Assembly: GCF_010468565.1 (NCBI RefSeq)
Contig: NZ_WUEG01000007.1
Coordinates: forward strand, 144,137-208,136
Direction: 5' to 3'
DNA from: Allomuricauda sp. TY007
GTDB lineage: Bacteria > Bacteroidota > Bacteroidia > Flavobacteriales > Flavobacteriaceae
DNA length: 64,000 nucleotides
The position numbers were made by a program, and so were the translations under genes. Below are positions 31,088 to 38,613 of the stretch, piece after piece (positions within the stretch are counted from its first letter, which is position 1; every line of letters begins with the position of its first letter). The notes under the pieces are model-generated. The model had not been told where the DNA came from. It did no database searches and worked only from the letters and a program-made list of their open reading frames with translations.

Positions 31088-31600
31088 TTATTTAACTCCT
31101 TCCAAGGACAATAAAGTGGTAACCCAAACAATTACAGAGGAAAAGAAGATTCCTATAGTATTGGCTGCAAAGGCCTCCCGTTTTTTCATTTTGAAAAGGT
31201 ACGCCGCTATACTGCCCGCATACACCCCTGTGCCAGGCAAAGGAATCATCACGAACAACACAATGCCCAAAAAACCAAACCGCTGTACCTTTTTTCCAGA
31301 CCCTTTCTTGGCCCTTTGGCCCACATAAACAGCAGATTTCTTATAGAATCGCCATCTGATCAAATACCGATTGATGTGCTCCAAAAAAAACATCATAATA
31401 GGGAACACCAATACATTGGCCAAAAAACAGGCTATAAAAACCATATACTCGTTCACCCCTTGGTACATGCCATAGGGTATGCCAACTTTGGCCTCCCCAA
31501 AAGGAGATAGGCTCCACAGTATTGCTATGATCAAATCTTTATGCAAGGAATACCAATTTTTACAACCGACAAACCTAGTGAGGATTTTACTTATTTCCAC
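31088..31600 (-). CDS. small multi-drug export family membrane protein
   Basis: This 170-residue membrane protein belongs to the COG2426/Sm_multidrug_ex family. SPFGEAKVGIPYGMYQG near residue 32 and the second half-repeat IPLPGTGVYAGSIAAYLFKMKKREAF near residue 120 are the family's two signature regions, each in a re-entrant-like segment as in DedA-type proteins. The start is a GTG at 31600 with no better ATG upstream of the first helix. The drug-export name is historical and the substrate is unknown. It is a single gene. Confidence 0.85.
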   Translation of the reverse strand: MEISKILTRFVGCKNWYSLHKDLIIAILWSLSPFGEAKVGIPYGMYQGVNEYMVFIACFLANVLVFPIMMFFLEHINRYLIRWRFYKKSAVYVGQRAKKGSGKKVQRFGFLGIVLFVMIPLPGTGVYAGSIAAYLFKMKKREAFAANTIGIFFSSVIVWVTTLLSLEGVK

Positions 31601-31715
31601 TTTTGGAAACCTTAAATATTTATTAATTGTGATTTCCGAACAATACCACCAATACCAAAAAACATGTAACTACTTTACCCTCAGGTTAACAGTTTGTAAA
31701 ATATACTTCTTGCGA

Positions 31716-31746
31716 TTGAAGCATATTATATAGTTTTATAGTTTTG
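31716..31746 (+). promoter_or_regulatory. promoter of the PHP-domain gene
   Basis: TTG is followed after 20 bases by TAGTTTTG, an exact -7 match, 14 bases before the ATG. Confidence 0.5.
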
Positions 31747-31760
31747 ACAAAACCATCAAC

Positions 31761-32876
31761 ATGAAATTCCAAGCTTTTTTTGCCTTATTTCTCGTAACCT
31801 CCACTCTATTTGCACAAGAGCATTCGCACCAAAGTTCCAGAACCCTTGTTTTTCCCGATGTACCTGGATACAAAACCTTAAAAACAGACTTGCACCAGCA
31901 CACTGTTTTTTCAGATGGCAATGTTTGGCCCAATATTAGGGTCATGGAAGCCCTTCGGGATAATTTGGATGTGATTTCGCTTACCGAACACCTTGAATAC
32001 CAGCCCCACGCAGCAGATATTCTCCACCCCAATAGGAACAGATCGTACGAAATTGCACTTAATGAAGCTAAAGACCATGATCTGCTAATTGTTCATGGGT
32101 CCGAAATTACCCGCCAGGCACCCATGGGTCATAGCAATGCCATTTTTATAGCAGATGCCAACAAACTTTTGAAAGACGAGGCCGAAGAATCGTTTGCAGA
32201 GGCCAAAAAGCAAGATGCCTTTGTATTTTGGAACCATCCCGCATGGTATGCCCAATCGCCAAGTGGAAACCCTGTTTTGAGCGATTTTCAAAAAGTACGG
32301 ATCAAAAAGGGAGAGTTGCACGGAATAGAGGTCATAAATACGGTTGATTATTCTGAAGAGTCGTTGGCCCTAGCCCTTGAAAACAATTTGACCATTATGG
32401 GCACCAGCGATATACATGGCCTTATTGATTGGGATTATGTGGAAAAGGGGCACGACCGCCCCATAACCTTGGTTTTTGCCAAAGAAAGGTCTATTGAATC
32501 CTTAAAAGAAGCCTTATTTGCAGGAAGAACGGTTGCTGTTTTTAATTCGCTTTTGGTTGGAAAAGAAGAAAATCTGGTTCCTTTACTCAATGCATCGTTA
32601 AAATTTGAAAATGCCAAATATATTAACAACACTTCCATTTTAGAGATTACCTTAAAAAATGTGACCAGCAGCGATTTGATATTCGAAAACCAAATGCCTT
32701 ACACGTTCTATTCCAGTTCGCCGGTTTTTAAAGTACCGGCCGGGGGCACCAAAACCCTACGGATCAAAACTTTGGAAAAACTGGTAGATCTACCTATTAG
32801 ACTAAAGGCATTAGGGGCATACACTGCTCCAAAGGAGCATCCCATTGTTACTTGGAATGTTAAGTTGAAAGAATAA
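31761..32876 (+). CDS. secreted PHP-domain phosphoesterase (Sb-PDE type)
   Basis: This 371-residue protein has a signal peptide ending TLFAQ. The PHP metal site is visible: DLHQHTVFSDG near residue 41, SLTEHLEYQPH near 74, HGSEITR near 113 and GTSDIHG near 213. This matches the Sb-PDE family of periplasmic phosphodiesterases known from Sphingobium, where they cleave organophosphate diesters. A C-terminal beta domain (LEITLKNVTSSDLIFEN) follows and could be a ligand- or surface-binding module. The natural substrate is unknown. It has its own promoter and is convergent with the small gene at 32879. Confidence 0.85.
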   Translation: MKFQAFFALFLVTSTLFAQEHSHQSSRTLVFPDVPGYKTLKTDLHQHTVFSDGNVWPNIRVMEALRDNLDVISLTEHLEYQPHAADILHPNRNRSYEIALNEAKDHDLLIVHGSEITRQAPMGHSNAIFIADANKLLKDEAEESFAEAKKQDAFVFWNHPAWYAQSPSGNPVLSDFQKVRIKKGELHGIEVINTVDYSEESLALALENNLTIMGTSDIHGLIDWDYVEKGHDRPITLVFAKERSIESLKEALFAGRTVAVFNSLLVGKEENLVPLLNASLKFENAKYINNTSILEITLKNVTSSDLIFENQMPYTFYSSSPVFKVPAGGTKTLRIKTLEKLVDLPIRLKALGAYTAPKEHPIVTWNVKLKE

Positions 32877-32878
32877 GT

Positions 32879-33148
32879 TTAAGCCACGGACGAAAAAGGA
32901 GAGCCATTAATGGCTTGATCAAAGTCTGAAGATATTTTGAGGATGTACTCTTTTGGGGTTTTATCTGAGATAGACACCCATTGTTTATCTACGTTCACAT
33001 CGAAGTAAAAACTGGCAAAATCTGCATCAACATCGAATTTGGACAACAAGAATCGCATGATTCGTGGTCTGAGACTGTATTCCAAATCGATACAGGTTCT
33101 TTGCATTGCTGGATTGTCATCTCCAGAAAACACCCAATTAAATGTCAC
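32879..33148 (-). CDS. conserved-looking small hypothetical protein
   Basis: The frame encodes 89 residues from a GTG start (no ATG is available before the stop upstream). It has no signal peptide or membrane helix. The sequence is well balanced and acidic, with an aromatic-rich centre (DADFASFYFDVNVDKQW), which looks like real coding sequence rather than a shadow frame; the opposite strand has no competing gene. It ends two bases after the convergent PHP gene and lies 80 bases downstream of the saccharopine-dehydrogenase-like gene, with which it may be co-transcribed. The family is not recognised. Confidence 0.65.
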   Translation of the reverse strand: MTFNWVFSGDDNPAMQRTCIDLEYSLRPRIMRFLLSKFDVDADFASFYFDVNVDKQWVSISDKTPKEYILKISSDFDQAINGSPFSSVA

Positions 33149-33228
33149 AGGCTTTTAAGAGTTAGGACATACAATATACTAAAAAGCAATGCATTACCAA
33201 CCTCTAGAAGGTATTTTTGGCCAAAAGG

Positions 33229-34434
33229 CTACTCTTTTCCGTCTACATAATCTTGAAGATAGGCGTACCGAGGGGTCAACTTCCCATTTTGGGTCATGCG
33301 GGCCCTATCGAGAATCCCATCCTTATCGTTGTTAAAGAAGGACGGAATTACATGCTTGGAAAATGCTTCTCCAAAACCTACGCTTGCATCTCTGGGCAAC
33401 TCGCACGGAAGGTTGTCCACGGCCATTACAGCAATGGCATTTTCGCTTTTAAAATTGGTTTCCGTTTCGGATACGGGATCATAACCGTAAATGGGTTCTG
33501 CTATGGTGGACGAACGAATGGTGGATGCTACGGGCCCATCGATATCGCAGCTGATGTCGGCCACTACTTTTATCTTAAAATCGGGCTGTTTAGCATCCTC
33601 GCGTGTATACAGATAGGGGGCTCCATCCCCGTAAAAATGTCCTGCGATATAAAAGTAGGTAACTTTAGCAAACCTGAAAAAGTCAGATTTGTAATCTTCT
33701 GGATTTTGGAAAAAGTCGGCTTTGCTGCCTTTAGCGCCATCTTTGCGCTTTACATATTGAGACACATCTATTTGGCAATATACGGGTTCGTTGAATGTGT
33801 CGGATAGATATTCGCTAGAAGCCACTTGCTTCAATCCCATGGCATCGAGCATTTCCTTGGCTCCATTGCCTACCCTTCCCTTTCCTGTAAGCAATATTTT
33901 TATATTGGGCAGTTGTATTTTTTTGAGTTCGGCGATCAAAGCCTGTTGGTCCAGAAGTGACTCGGCCTTGGGCAATTGAAACAAATCGTATTTAAGACCG
34001 TACGCCCTGAATCCATTGTAGGCACCAACAATCCCCGCGTAACGGCCAAAGGCCACCAACCTAGCTCCTTTTGCGTTGGTAATGACTTCGTGATCGTACA
34101 GTTCAATATTTTTGTTGAGTACTGCTCGCAGTAGTTCTCTATTATAAGGCTGTTTTTTAATGGTATGGGAAAAGAAGAAATACTTTTTGTTGGGAATCAA
34201 TGCTTCGATAGGCACCTCTTTTACACCTAAAAGCACCTCACAGGTTTCCAAATCCTTGACAATCTCTAGGCCCTTTTCCATATATTCCTTGTCCGAAAAT
34301 ACCCGAATGGGTGATGATTCGACCAAAATTTGGGCTTCCGGATATGTGGAAAGGACATTTTGGCATTCTTCTGGTGATAGCACTACCCTGCGATCGGGCG
34401 GATTTTTACGTTCCCTGATGATTCCGAACTTCAT
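33229..34434 (-). CDS. saccharopine/alanine dehydrogenase family oxidoreductase
   Basis: This 401-residue protein carries an AlaDh/PNT N-terminal domain (IIRERKNPPDRRVVLSPEEC, then GVKEVPIEALIPNKKYFFFSH) and the YDHEVIT...RLVAFGRYAGIVGAYNG pattern that distinguishes LYS1-type saccharopine dehydrogenases from alanine dehydrogenases. A Rossmann motif, LLTGKGRVGNGA, lies near residue 181. The likely reaction is NAD(P)-linked cleavage or formation of saccharopine in lysine metabolism, but specificity cannot be proved from the sequence. It is divergent from the RNA candidate and ssrA. Confidence 0.85.
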   Translation of the reverse strand: MKFGIIRERKNPPDRRVVLSPEECQNVLSTYPEAQILVESSPIRVFSDKEYMEKGLEIVKDLETCEVLLGVKEVPIEALIPNKKYFFFSHTIKKQPYNRELLRAVLNKNIELYDHEVITNAKGARLVAFGRYAGIVGAYNGFRAYGLKYDLFQLPKAESLLDQQALIAELKKIQLPNIKILLTGKGRVGNGAKEMLDAMGLKQVASSEYLSDTFNEPVYCQIDVSQYVKRKDGAKGSKADFFQNPEDYKSDFFRFAKVTYFYIAGHFYGDGAPYLYTREDAKQPDFKIKVVADISCDIDGPVASTIRSSTIAEPIYGYDPVSETETNFKSENAIAVMAVDNLPCELPRDASVGFGEAFSKHVIPSFFNNDKDGILDRARMTQNGKLTPRYAYLQDYVDGKE

Positions 34435-34516
34435 ATATGATTTTGGTATAATTGTTGACCAAAATAAGAGTAATAGGCAGGGTAAGCAAACTTTTTATTG
34501 TTTGATGGATATGAGT

Positions 34517-34524
34517 TACCTTTG
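34517..34524 (+). promoter_or_regulatory. -7 box before the RNA candidate
   Basis: TACCTTTG matches TAnnTTTG exactly, with a TTG 16 bases upstream. Initiation would be expected near 34531, the first base of the RNA candidate. It could also serve ssrA. Confidence 0.5.
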
Positions 34525-34530
34525 CCGACC

Positions 34531-34648
34531 GCGTTAGGGATAGAGGTGATATCCTTTTTCTGTCATTTCGAGCGGAATCGAGAAACAGAAAAAGATAAAG
34601 CCGATAGCCCGACCGAACTATTGCGAAGCAATATTTTGGTAACGCCCA
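34531..34648 (+). ncRNA. structured small RNA candidate (Flavo-1-like)
   Basis: Three nested pairings can be drawn: GCGTTA (34531-34536) with TAACGC (34640-34645), GTTAGGG with CCCGAC (about 34533-34539 and 34608-34613, alternative to the first), and a long stem ATCCTTTTTCTG (34551-34562) with CAGAAAAAGAT (34586-34596). The frame GCGTTAGGGAT ... ATCCTTTTT ... AAAAAGAT ... GCCCGAC recurs between flavobacterial genes; I associate it with the Flavo-1 motif, but that name is from memory and unverified. A perfect -7 box sits just upstream. The apical loop is a REP-like sequence. It may instead be part of the ssrA leader. Confidence 0.5.
34562..34585. repeat. REP-like element inside the RNA candidate's apical loop
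   Basis: GTCATTTCGAGCGGAATCG followed by AGAAA matches the core of the repeats near 16908 (GTCATTTCGAAATGAGAAA), indicating that a mobile palindrome has inserted in, or become part of, the RNA's loop. Confidence 0.5.
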
Positions 34649-34650
34649 CA

Positions 34651-34752
34651 CTTCGACAGAGTTCATACAGAGCGTAGTCGAAGTACTCAGTGCAGGCAAG
34701 TTCTTTGATAAAAAAGTGAGAAAGCGTTTAGGCCCTTCGACTACGCTCAGGG
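34651..34752. repeat. REP-like copies between the RNA candidate and ssrA
   Basis: CTTCGACAGAGTTCATACAG with its partner GCGTAGTCGAAG forms one palindromic unit at 34651-34683; CCCTTCGACTACGCTCAGGG at 34733-34752 is a second. The latter closely matches the repeat at 5304. Confidence 0.55.
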
Positions 34753-34794
34753 CATAATTCGTTTACGGTAAGCAAAGCTTACCTAACTCATTAT

Positions 34795-35191
34795 GGGGCC
34801 GACCGGTTTTGACAGCAAGACCAATGGCGATGTAAGCATGTCGAGCGCTGGGATATAGCTCGTAAATCTCATGTTTCACACTTTTAATTGGCGAAAATAA
34901 TTACGCTCTTGCCGCATAATCTGAATTATAGTAAGATGTGCCTCGTCCCTACAAGGTAGGGAAGCGAGATGTTCCTGAATAGCCCTTGTTGACGGCGATT
35001 CGTTTAGGAGCACCAAAAAAGTCAACACAAGGGTGTCAGTTCGCTTTGGCGACACCTCTAAAACCTAAAGAAGCTAAGTGTATATTAGGCCGTATCTGGT
35101 CAGGTATGCATCGAAAATTAAGCAGATACTAAGCATGTAGAAAGCATGGTTATTGCTTGTTTGGACGAGGGTTCGAATCCCTCCGGCTCCA
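34795..35191 (+). ncRNA. ssrA: transfer-messenger RNA (tmRNA)
   Basis: tmRNA rescues stalled ribosomes and tags the unfinished protein. The 5' end GGGGCCGACC pairs with the 3' end CGGCTCC to form the acceptor stem. The T-arm GGTTCGAATCCC is intact near 35170-35181. The tag frame at 34890-34919 reads GENNYALAA followed by TAA, the known Bacteroidota tag ending. The CCA end is not encoded. Pseudoknot-like GC stems lie between the tag and the 3' end. The integrase behind its 3' end points to use as a phage or island attachment site. Confidence 0.96.
35170..35191. other. probable attachment core in the ssrA 3' end
   Basis: The T-arm and acceptor stretch of ssrA is a favoured integration site, and a tyrosine integrase gene starts about 240 bases downstream in the same direction. 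I found no second copy in the window, so the far end of any element lies outside or has decayed. Confidence 0.4.
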
Positions 35192-35217
35192 CTGAAACAC
35201 CATCAAAACACAACATT

Positions 35218-35250
35218 AAACCTGTAAATTACTGATTTACAGGTTTTTTT
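35218..35250 (+). terminator. rho-independent terminator of ssrA
   Basis: AAACCTGTAAAT pairs perfectly with ATTTACAGGTTT around a five-base loop and is followed by a T-run. Confidence 0.88.
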
Positions 35251-35429
35251 ATTTTACTTGATTTCATTTTATATCAAATATTATCATTAAAAAAGGGACC
35301 TATTCGGTGAGCATTAATTTACCTCAAAAAGACTCACCGATTTATTTGTAAGAAATTGATTTTGTGTTAAATATGAAAACTATGTTTTTATATTTTATAC
35401 TTTTATTTTTGTTAAAAAAGATACCAAAA

Positions 35430-36671
35430 ATGAGTCATTCTTTCTCTCAGCTATTTTATCTCAAAGGAAAACACAAGGAAAAAGACGTGAAAGTGCCTAT
35501 ATACCTACGTTTAACGGTAGATGGTCAACGAAGTGAACTCAGTGTTTCACGCAAAGTTGACCCACAAAAATGGAGTGCTCGTACAGGGAAAATGAAGGGA
35601 ACGAACCTTGAAGCAAATGAATTGAATCAGTATTTGGATACCGTTAGGAGCAGAATAAATAGAATTCACCGTCAACTTGTAGAAGACAATAAACCCTTTA
35701 CCTCTTCGGATATAAAAAATTTATATTTGGGCAAAGGTGAAAAGCATAAAATGCTTTTAGAACTCTTTGATGGGCATAACCAACAGATGAAGAAGCTCAT
35801 TGATATTGACTTTGCACTAGGCACGTACAAAAGATATCATACCACAAGAAACCATGTGGCCGAATTTATAAAGTCTGAATTCAAAAAATCGGATATCCCC
35901 GTCCGGGATGTCGATTTGAAATTCATCAAAGGATTTGAGTACTTCCTTAAAACAGTCAAAGAATGCAACCATAACTCCGCTTTGAAATACATCAACAATT
36001 TCAAAAAGATTATCCGAATGGCCGTAGCTCATGAATGGATTAGTAAAGACCCTTTCTACAATTATAAGGTACAGTTCAAAACAGTAGAACGGGAATTCCT
36101 TTCCAAAGAGGAATTGCAAGCATTAGTGGACAAAAATATTAAAGGAAAACGCCTAAATATCGTTCGGGATATGTTTGTGTTCTGTTGTTATACCGGCCTC
36201 TCTTATATTGATGTCCAAAAATTACATCCCGATAATATCGTGAAACATATTGATGGCAGCTTTTGGATCAAGTCCAAACGTACCAAGACAAAATCCAGAT
36301 TGGGTATCCCCCTACTCCCAACTGCCCTGGGTATTATCCAGAAATACCAAGACCACCCCAAGGTTATCAATGGGGATTGTGTATTACCTGTTTTGAGCAA
36401 TCAAAAATCCAATGCCTACCTTAAAGAAATTGCTGACCTCTGTGGAATCAAAAAGAATCTCACCACTCATTTAGCCAGACATACTTTTGCTACCACTATA
36501 ACCCTTTCCAATGGAGTTCCGATAGAAACAGTGGGGCAAATGTTAGGTCACAAAAATCTAAGGACCACCCAGCATTATGCCAAGATCATTGATAGAAAGG
36601 TTAGTGAAGATATGGCTGCTTTGAAAGAAATTTTAGGCAATCAAAGTATAGCTAAAATTGAAAAGATGTAG
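35430..36671 (+). CDS. tyrosine-type site-specific integrase
   Basis: The start at 35430 gives MSHSFSQLFYLKGKHKE, the usual beginning of Bacteroidota tyrosine recombinases; a frame from a GTG at 35364 adds a hydrophobic stretch with no family match. The 413-residue protein has an Arm-DNA-binding domain (PIYLRLTVDGQRSE), a SAM-like core-binding domain (residues ~100-200) and the catalytic domain with HLARHTFATT, the LGHKNLRTTQHYAKI block carrying the final His and the nucleophile Tyr, and a Lys strand (KSKRTKTKSR). The first catalytic Arg position reads TGLSYIDV, with Ser in place of Arg, as in CTnDOT-type integrases. It lies directly downstream of ssrA. Confidence 0.93.
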   Translation: MSHSFSQLFYLKGKHKEKDVKVPIYLRLTVDGQRSELSVSRKVDPQKWSARTGKMKGTNLEANELNQYLDTVRSRINRIHRQLVEDNKPFTSSDIKNLYLGKGEKHKMLLELFDGHNQQMKKLIDIDFALGTYKRYHTTRNHVAEFIKSEFKKSDIPVRDVDLKFIKGFEYFLKTVKECNHNSALKYINNFKKIIRMAVAHEWISKDPFYNYKVQFKTVEREFLSKEELQALVDKNIKGKRLNIVRDMFVFCCYTGLSYIDVQKLHPDNIVKHIDGSFWIKSKRTKTKSRLGIPLLPTALGIIQKYQDHPKVINGDCVLPVLSNQKSNAYLKEIADLCGIKKNLTTHLARHTFATTITLSNGVPIETVGQMLGHKNLRTTQHYAKIIDRKVSEDMAALKEILGNQSIAKIEKM

Positions 36672-36689
36672 AATCTCATTATTAATGAA

Positions 36690-36944
36690 CCAATTCCTAT
36701 TTGAAGGAAATCGCAACGTCATGCAAGATAAAAAAGACATTGACCACCATTTGGGCAGCACACCTTTGCGATGACCGTTACCTTTTCCAATGGGGTGCCG
36801 ATTGAATCTGTTAGCAAAATGCTAGGGCATACTTCTTTAAAAACAACCCAAATCTACACAAAGGTATTGCACAGCAAAATTTAGGACGATATGGAAAAAC
36901 TGAAAAATGACCCTGCCCTATTGGAATTTGCAAAGTCAATATGA
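36690..36944 (+). pseudogene. decayed C-terminal end of a second tyrosine integrase
   Basis: From 36698 the frame reads YLKEIATSCKIKKTLTT, aligned with YLKEIADLCGIKKNLTT of the intact integrase. The frame then shifts and continues from 36759 as HTFAMTVTFSNGVPIESVSK, MLGHTSLKTTQIYTKV and, after a TAG stop, DDMEKLKNDPALLEF. The shift falls exactly at the catalytic His-Arg box, so the product cannot be active. It is a remnant of a different integrase rather than a recent copy, since identity to the intact gene is only moderate. Confidence 0.85.
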
Positions 36945-36946
36945 AT

Positions 36947-37534
36947 TTAGCGATATCCTAAAAGGGGTAAGGCTACATCATAACCAAGAGCAGCTTGCAA
37001 TGGAAAAAGCGTATTTGGGTCTTTTTCTTGAATACTATCAGATATTATAGAACCATCTACAGTTTCCAAAACTGTTCTAACTCTTTCAAGTTTGTCAGAA
37101 GGAATTGAAAAGGGTGAATGAGTTCTATATAATATTTGATAATTGTCTGATAAATCCAGAGAAATCCATATACTGACAGTACGTGCCCCCAAAGATGATT
37201 TTCTTAACGTTACTGTAGATTTCCAGTTCTCCGTCGAAGCCCATCCCCGATTCCTCAAAACCCATGGCTACTTTCAACGAAGTGTAGGTGCTCGCAAGGG
37301 TTTCGAAAAAGAGCAGAGAGGTGACGACGCACTGTCGCCATACAGTTTCAATTCTCCATCCCTAAAATCAATGTCGTGAGTGAACCATTTGGTGCCAACG
37401 ATGTTGTAGATATCCTTGAAGGTAATCTCACGTTTTAGGGCGTGTCAAAATCGATATAGTCCTTTTCCTTGGTTATCGGGTGCATGGATAGTTTCCAACT
37501 CGACATCTGAATAATACAGGTAATTTTCATTCAT
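36947..37534 (-). pseudogene. decayed gene of unknown family
   Basis: On the minus strand an ATG at 37534 opens MNENYLYYSDVELETIHAP, which stops after 29 codons. Plausible coding sequence continues in other frames: KREITFKDIYNIVGTKWF, then VAMGFEESGMGFDGELEIYS, and finally SLDLSDNYQILYRTHSPF with DKLERVRTVLETVDGSII. The last piece is open for 103 codons but has no credible start. The frame changes suggest a gene broken by several small indels. The family is unknown. It lies in the island-like zone between ssrA and the inositol operon. Confidence 0.45.
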
Positions 37535-37558
37535 AGGTTTCTTTGTTCACAAAAGAAT

Positions 37559-37574
37559 CAAGTATAAATACTTG
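37559..37574 (-). terminator. weak candidate terminator after iolG
   Basis: CAAGTATAAATACTTG is a 7-bp-arm palindrome 14 bases after the iolG stop; on the minus strand it is followed by ATTCTTTTG, so the T-run is poor. Confidence 0.35.
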
Positions 37575-37587
37575 TATTTTACCTAAT

Positions 37588-38595
37588 TCAAAATATCTCA
37601 GTGATTTTAACAGGTCTATTCTCCCTAAGTGATTTGATTGCTGCCAGACCTATTTTCAAAGATTGAAGTCCATCATTTCCATCAACCGGTGTCTTGTCAT
37701 CATTTTCAAGGCTCTTTGCAAAGTCACAGATTTCGTTCTTGTACGCTTCCCTATACCGCTCCAAGAAAAAATGTAAAGGCAAGGCTGCATGTATGCCCTT
37801 ATCGTTGTATAATTTATGGGAATCCATAAAGTTGTTATTGGACTGAACCATGCCCTTGGATCCAAACACCTCCACCCTTTGATCATATCCGTAGGACGCC
37901 TCCCTACTATTATCAATCACGGCCATAGTACCATCAGAATATGTAAGCGTTACCACTGCAGTATCTATATCACCTGACCTACCAATGGCCTCGTCTATAA
38001 GAACGGCGCCCTTGGCATATACCTCCTCCACTTCCTTATCGACCACAAAACGGGCCACATCAAAATCGTGAATGGTCATGTCCAAAAAGAGTCCGCCCGA
38101 TTTTTCAATGTAACTTATGGGCGGGGCCCCGGGATCCCGGCTGGTAATCTTGACCAAGTGGGGTTGACCCACAGCTCCGGTCTTCACTAAATCCTTTACT
38201 TTTCTGAACTCTTTGTCGAACCTACGGTTAAAGCCCAACATGAGCTTGACCCCGGCCTTGTTCACAATATCGAGGACCTCCACTACCCTCTCCAATGATA
38301 GATCGAGGGGTTTTTCACAAAAGACATGGATACCGGCCTTTGCAGCCATCTCCACATAATCTGCATGGGTGTCGGTTGGTGAGCAGATCACTATAGCGTC
38401 TATGGGGGTCATTGTCAACATTTCTTCGAAGTTAGAAGCAATGTACGGTATGTTCTTGTTCCTGGCATATTGTCTGCCCTCTTCCAAGGGATCCATGGCC
38501 GCGACCACTTGGACCCCTTCCATTTGGCAAATGTTGCCCAAATGAATCTTGCCTATTCTGCCCAAACCGGCAACGGCGAATTTTGGTTTTTTCAT
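37588..38595 (-). CDS. iolG: inositol 2-dehydrogenase
   Basis: IolG oxidises myo-inositol to 2-keto-myo-inositol with NAD+, the first step of inositol catabolism in the cytoplasm. The 335-residue protein belongs to the Gfo/Idh/MocA family: Rossmann motif GLGRIGKIH at residues 9-17, the catalytic EKPLDLS near residue 95 and the substrate-binding DMTIHDFDVARF near 172, with the Asp and His used by inositol dehydrogenases. Gene order in the complete iol operon supports inositol over other polyols. It is the last gene, 18 bases after iolE. Scyllo-inositol dehydrogenase activity is an alternative specificity. Confidence 0.92.
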   Translation of the reverse strand: MKKPKFAVAGLGRIGKIHLGNICQMEGVQVVAAMDPLEEGRQYARNKNIPYIASNFEEMLTMTPIDAIVICSPTDTHADYVEMAAKAGIHVFCEKPLDLSLERVVEVLDIVNKAGVKLMLGFNRRFDKEFRKVKDLVKTGAVGQPHLVKITSRDPGAPPISYIEKSGGLFLDMTIHDFDVARFVVDKEVEEVYAKGAVLIDEAIGRSGDIDTAVVTLTYSDGTMAVIDNSREASYGYDQRVEVFGSKGMVQSNNNFMDSHKLYNDKGIHAALPLHFFLERYREAYKNEICDFAKSLENDDKTPVDGNDGLQSLKIGLAAIKSLRENRPVKITEIF

Positions 38596-38613
38596 GAATT
38601 TGATTTCTATAAA

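Larger units (their letters stand above)
34435..34794. other. intergenic region with RNA candidate, REP-like repeats and a palindrome
   Basis: This 360-base region between the oxidoreductase and ssrA has no protein gene. It holds a promoter at 34517, a structured RNA candidate at 34531-34648, an inverted repeat CTTCGAC...GTCGAAG at 34651-34683, a REP-like copy at 34733-34752 and a 17-base palindrome (GGTAAGC-AAA-GCTTACC) at 34767-34783. Confidence 0.55.

Noticed and set aside
34406..34699. 97-codon frame on the minus strand across the RNA candidate
   Set aside because: It runs through REP-like repeats and the oxidoreductase start with no protein-like composition.
35160..35191. T-arm and acceptor sequence looked like a tRNA 3' end
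   Set aside because: It belongs to ssrA: the 5' partner lies ~390 bases upstream and the tag frame GENNYALAA lies between.
36947..37258. Open frame of 103 codons as an intact gene
   Set aside because: No credible start, and neighbouring frames continue the same protein-like sequence, so it reads as part of a broken gene.
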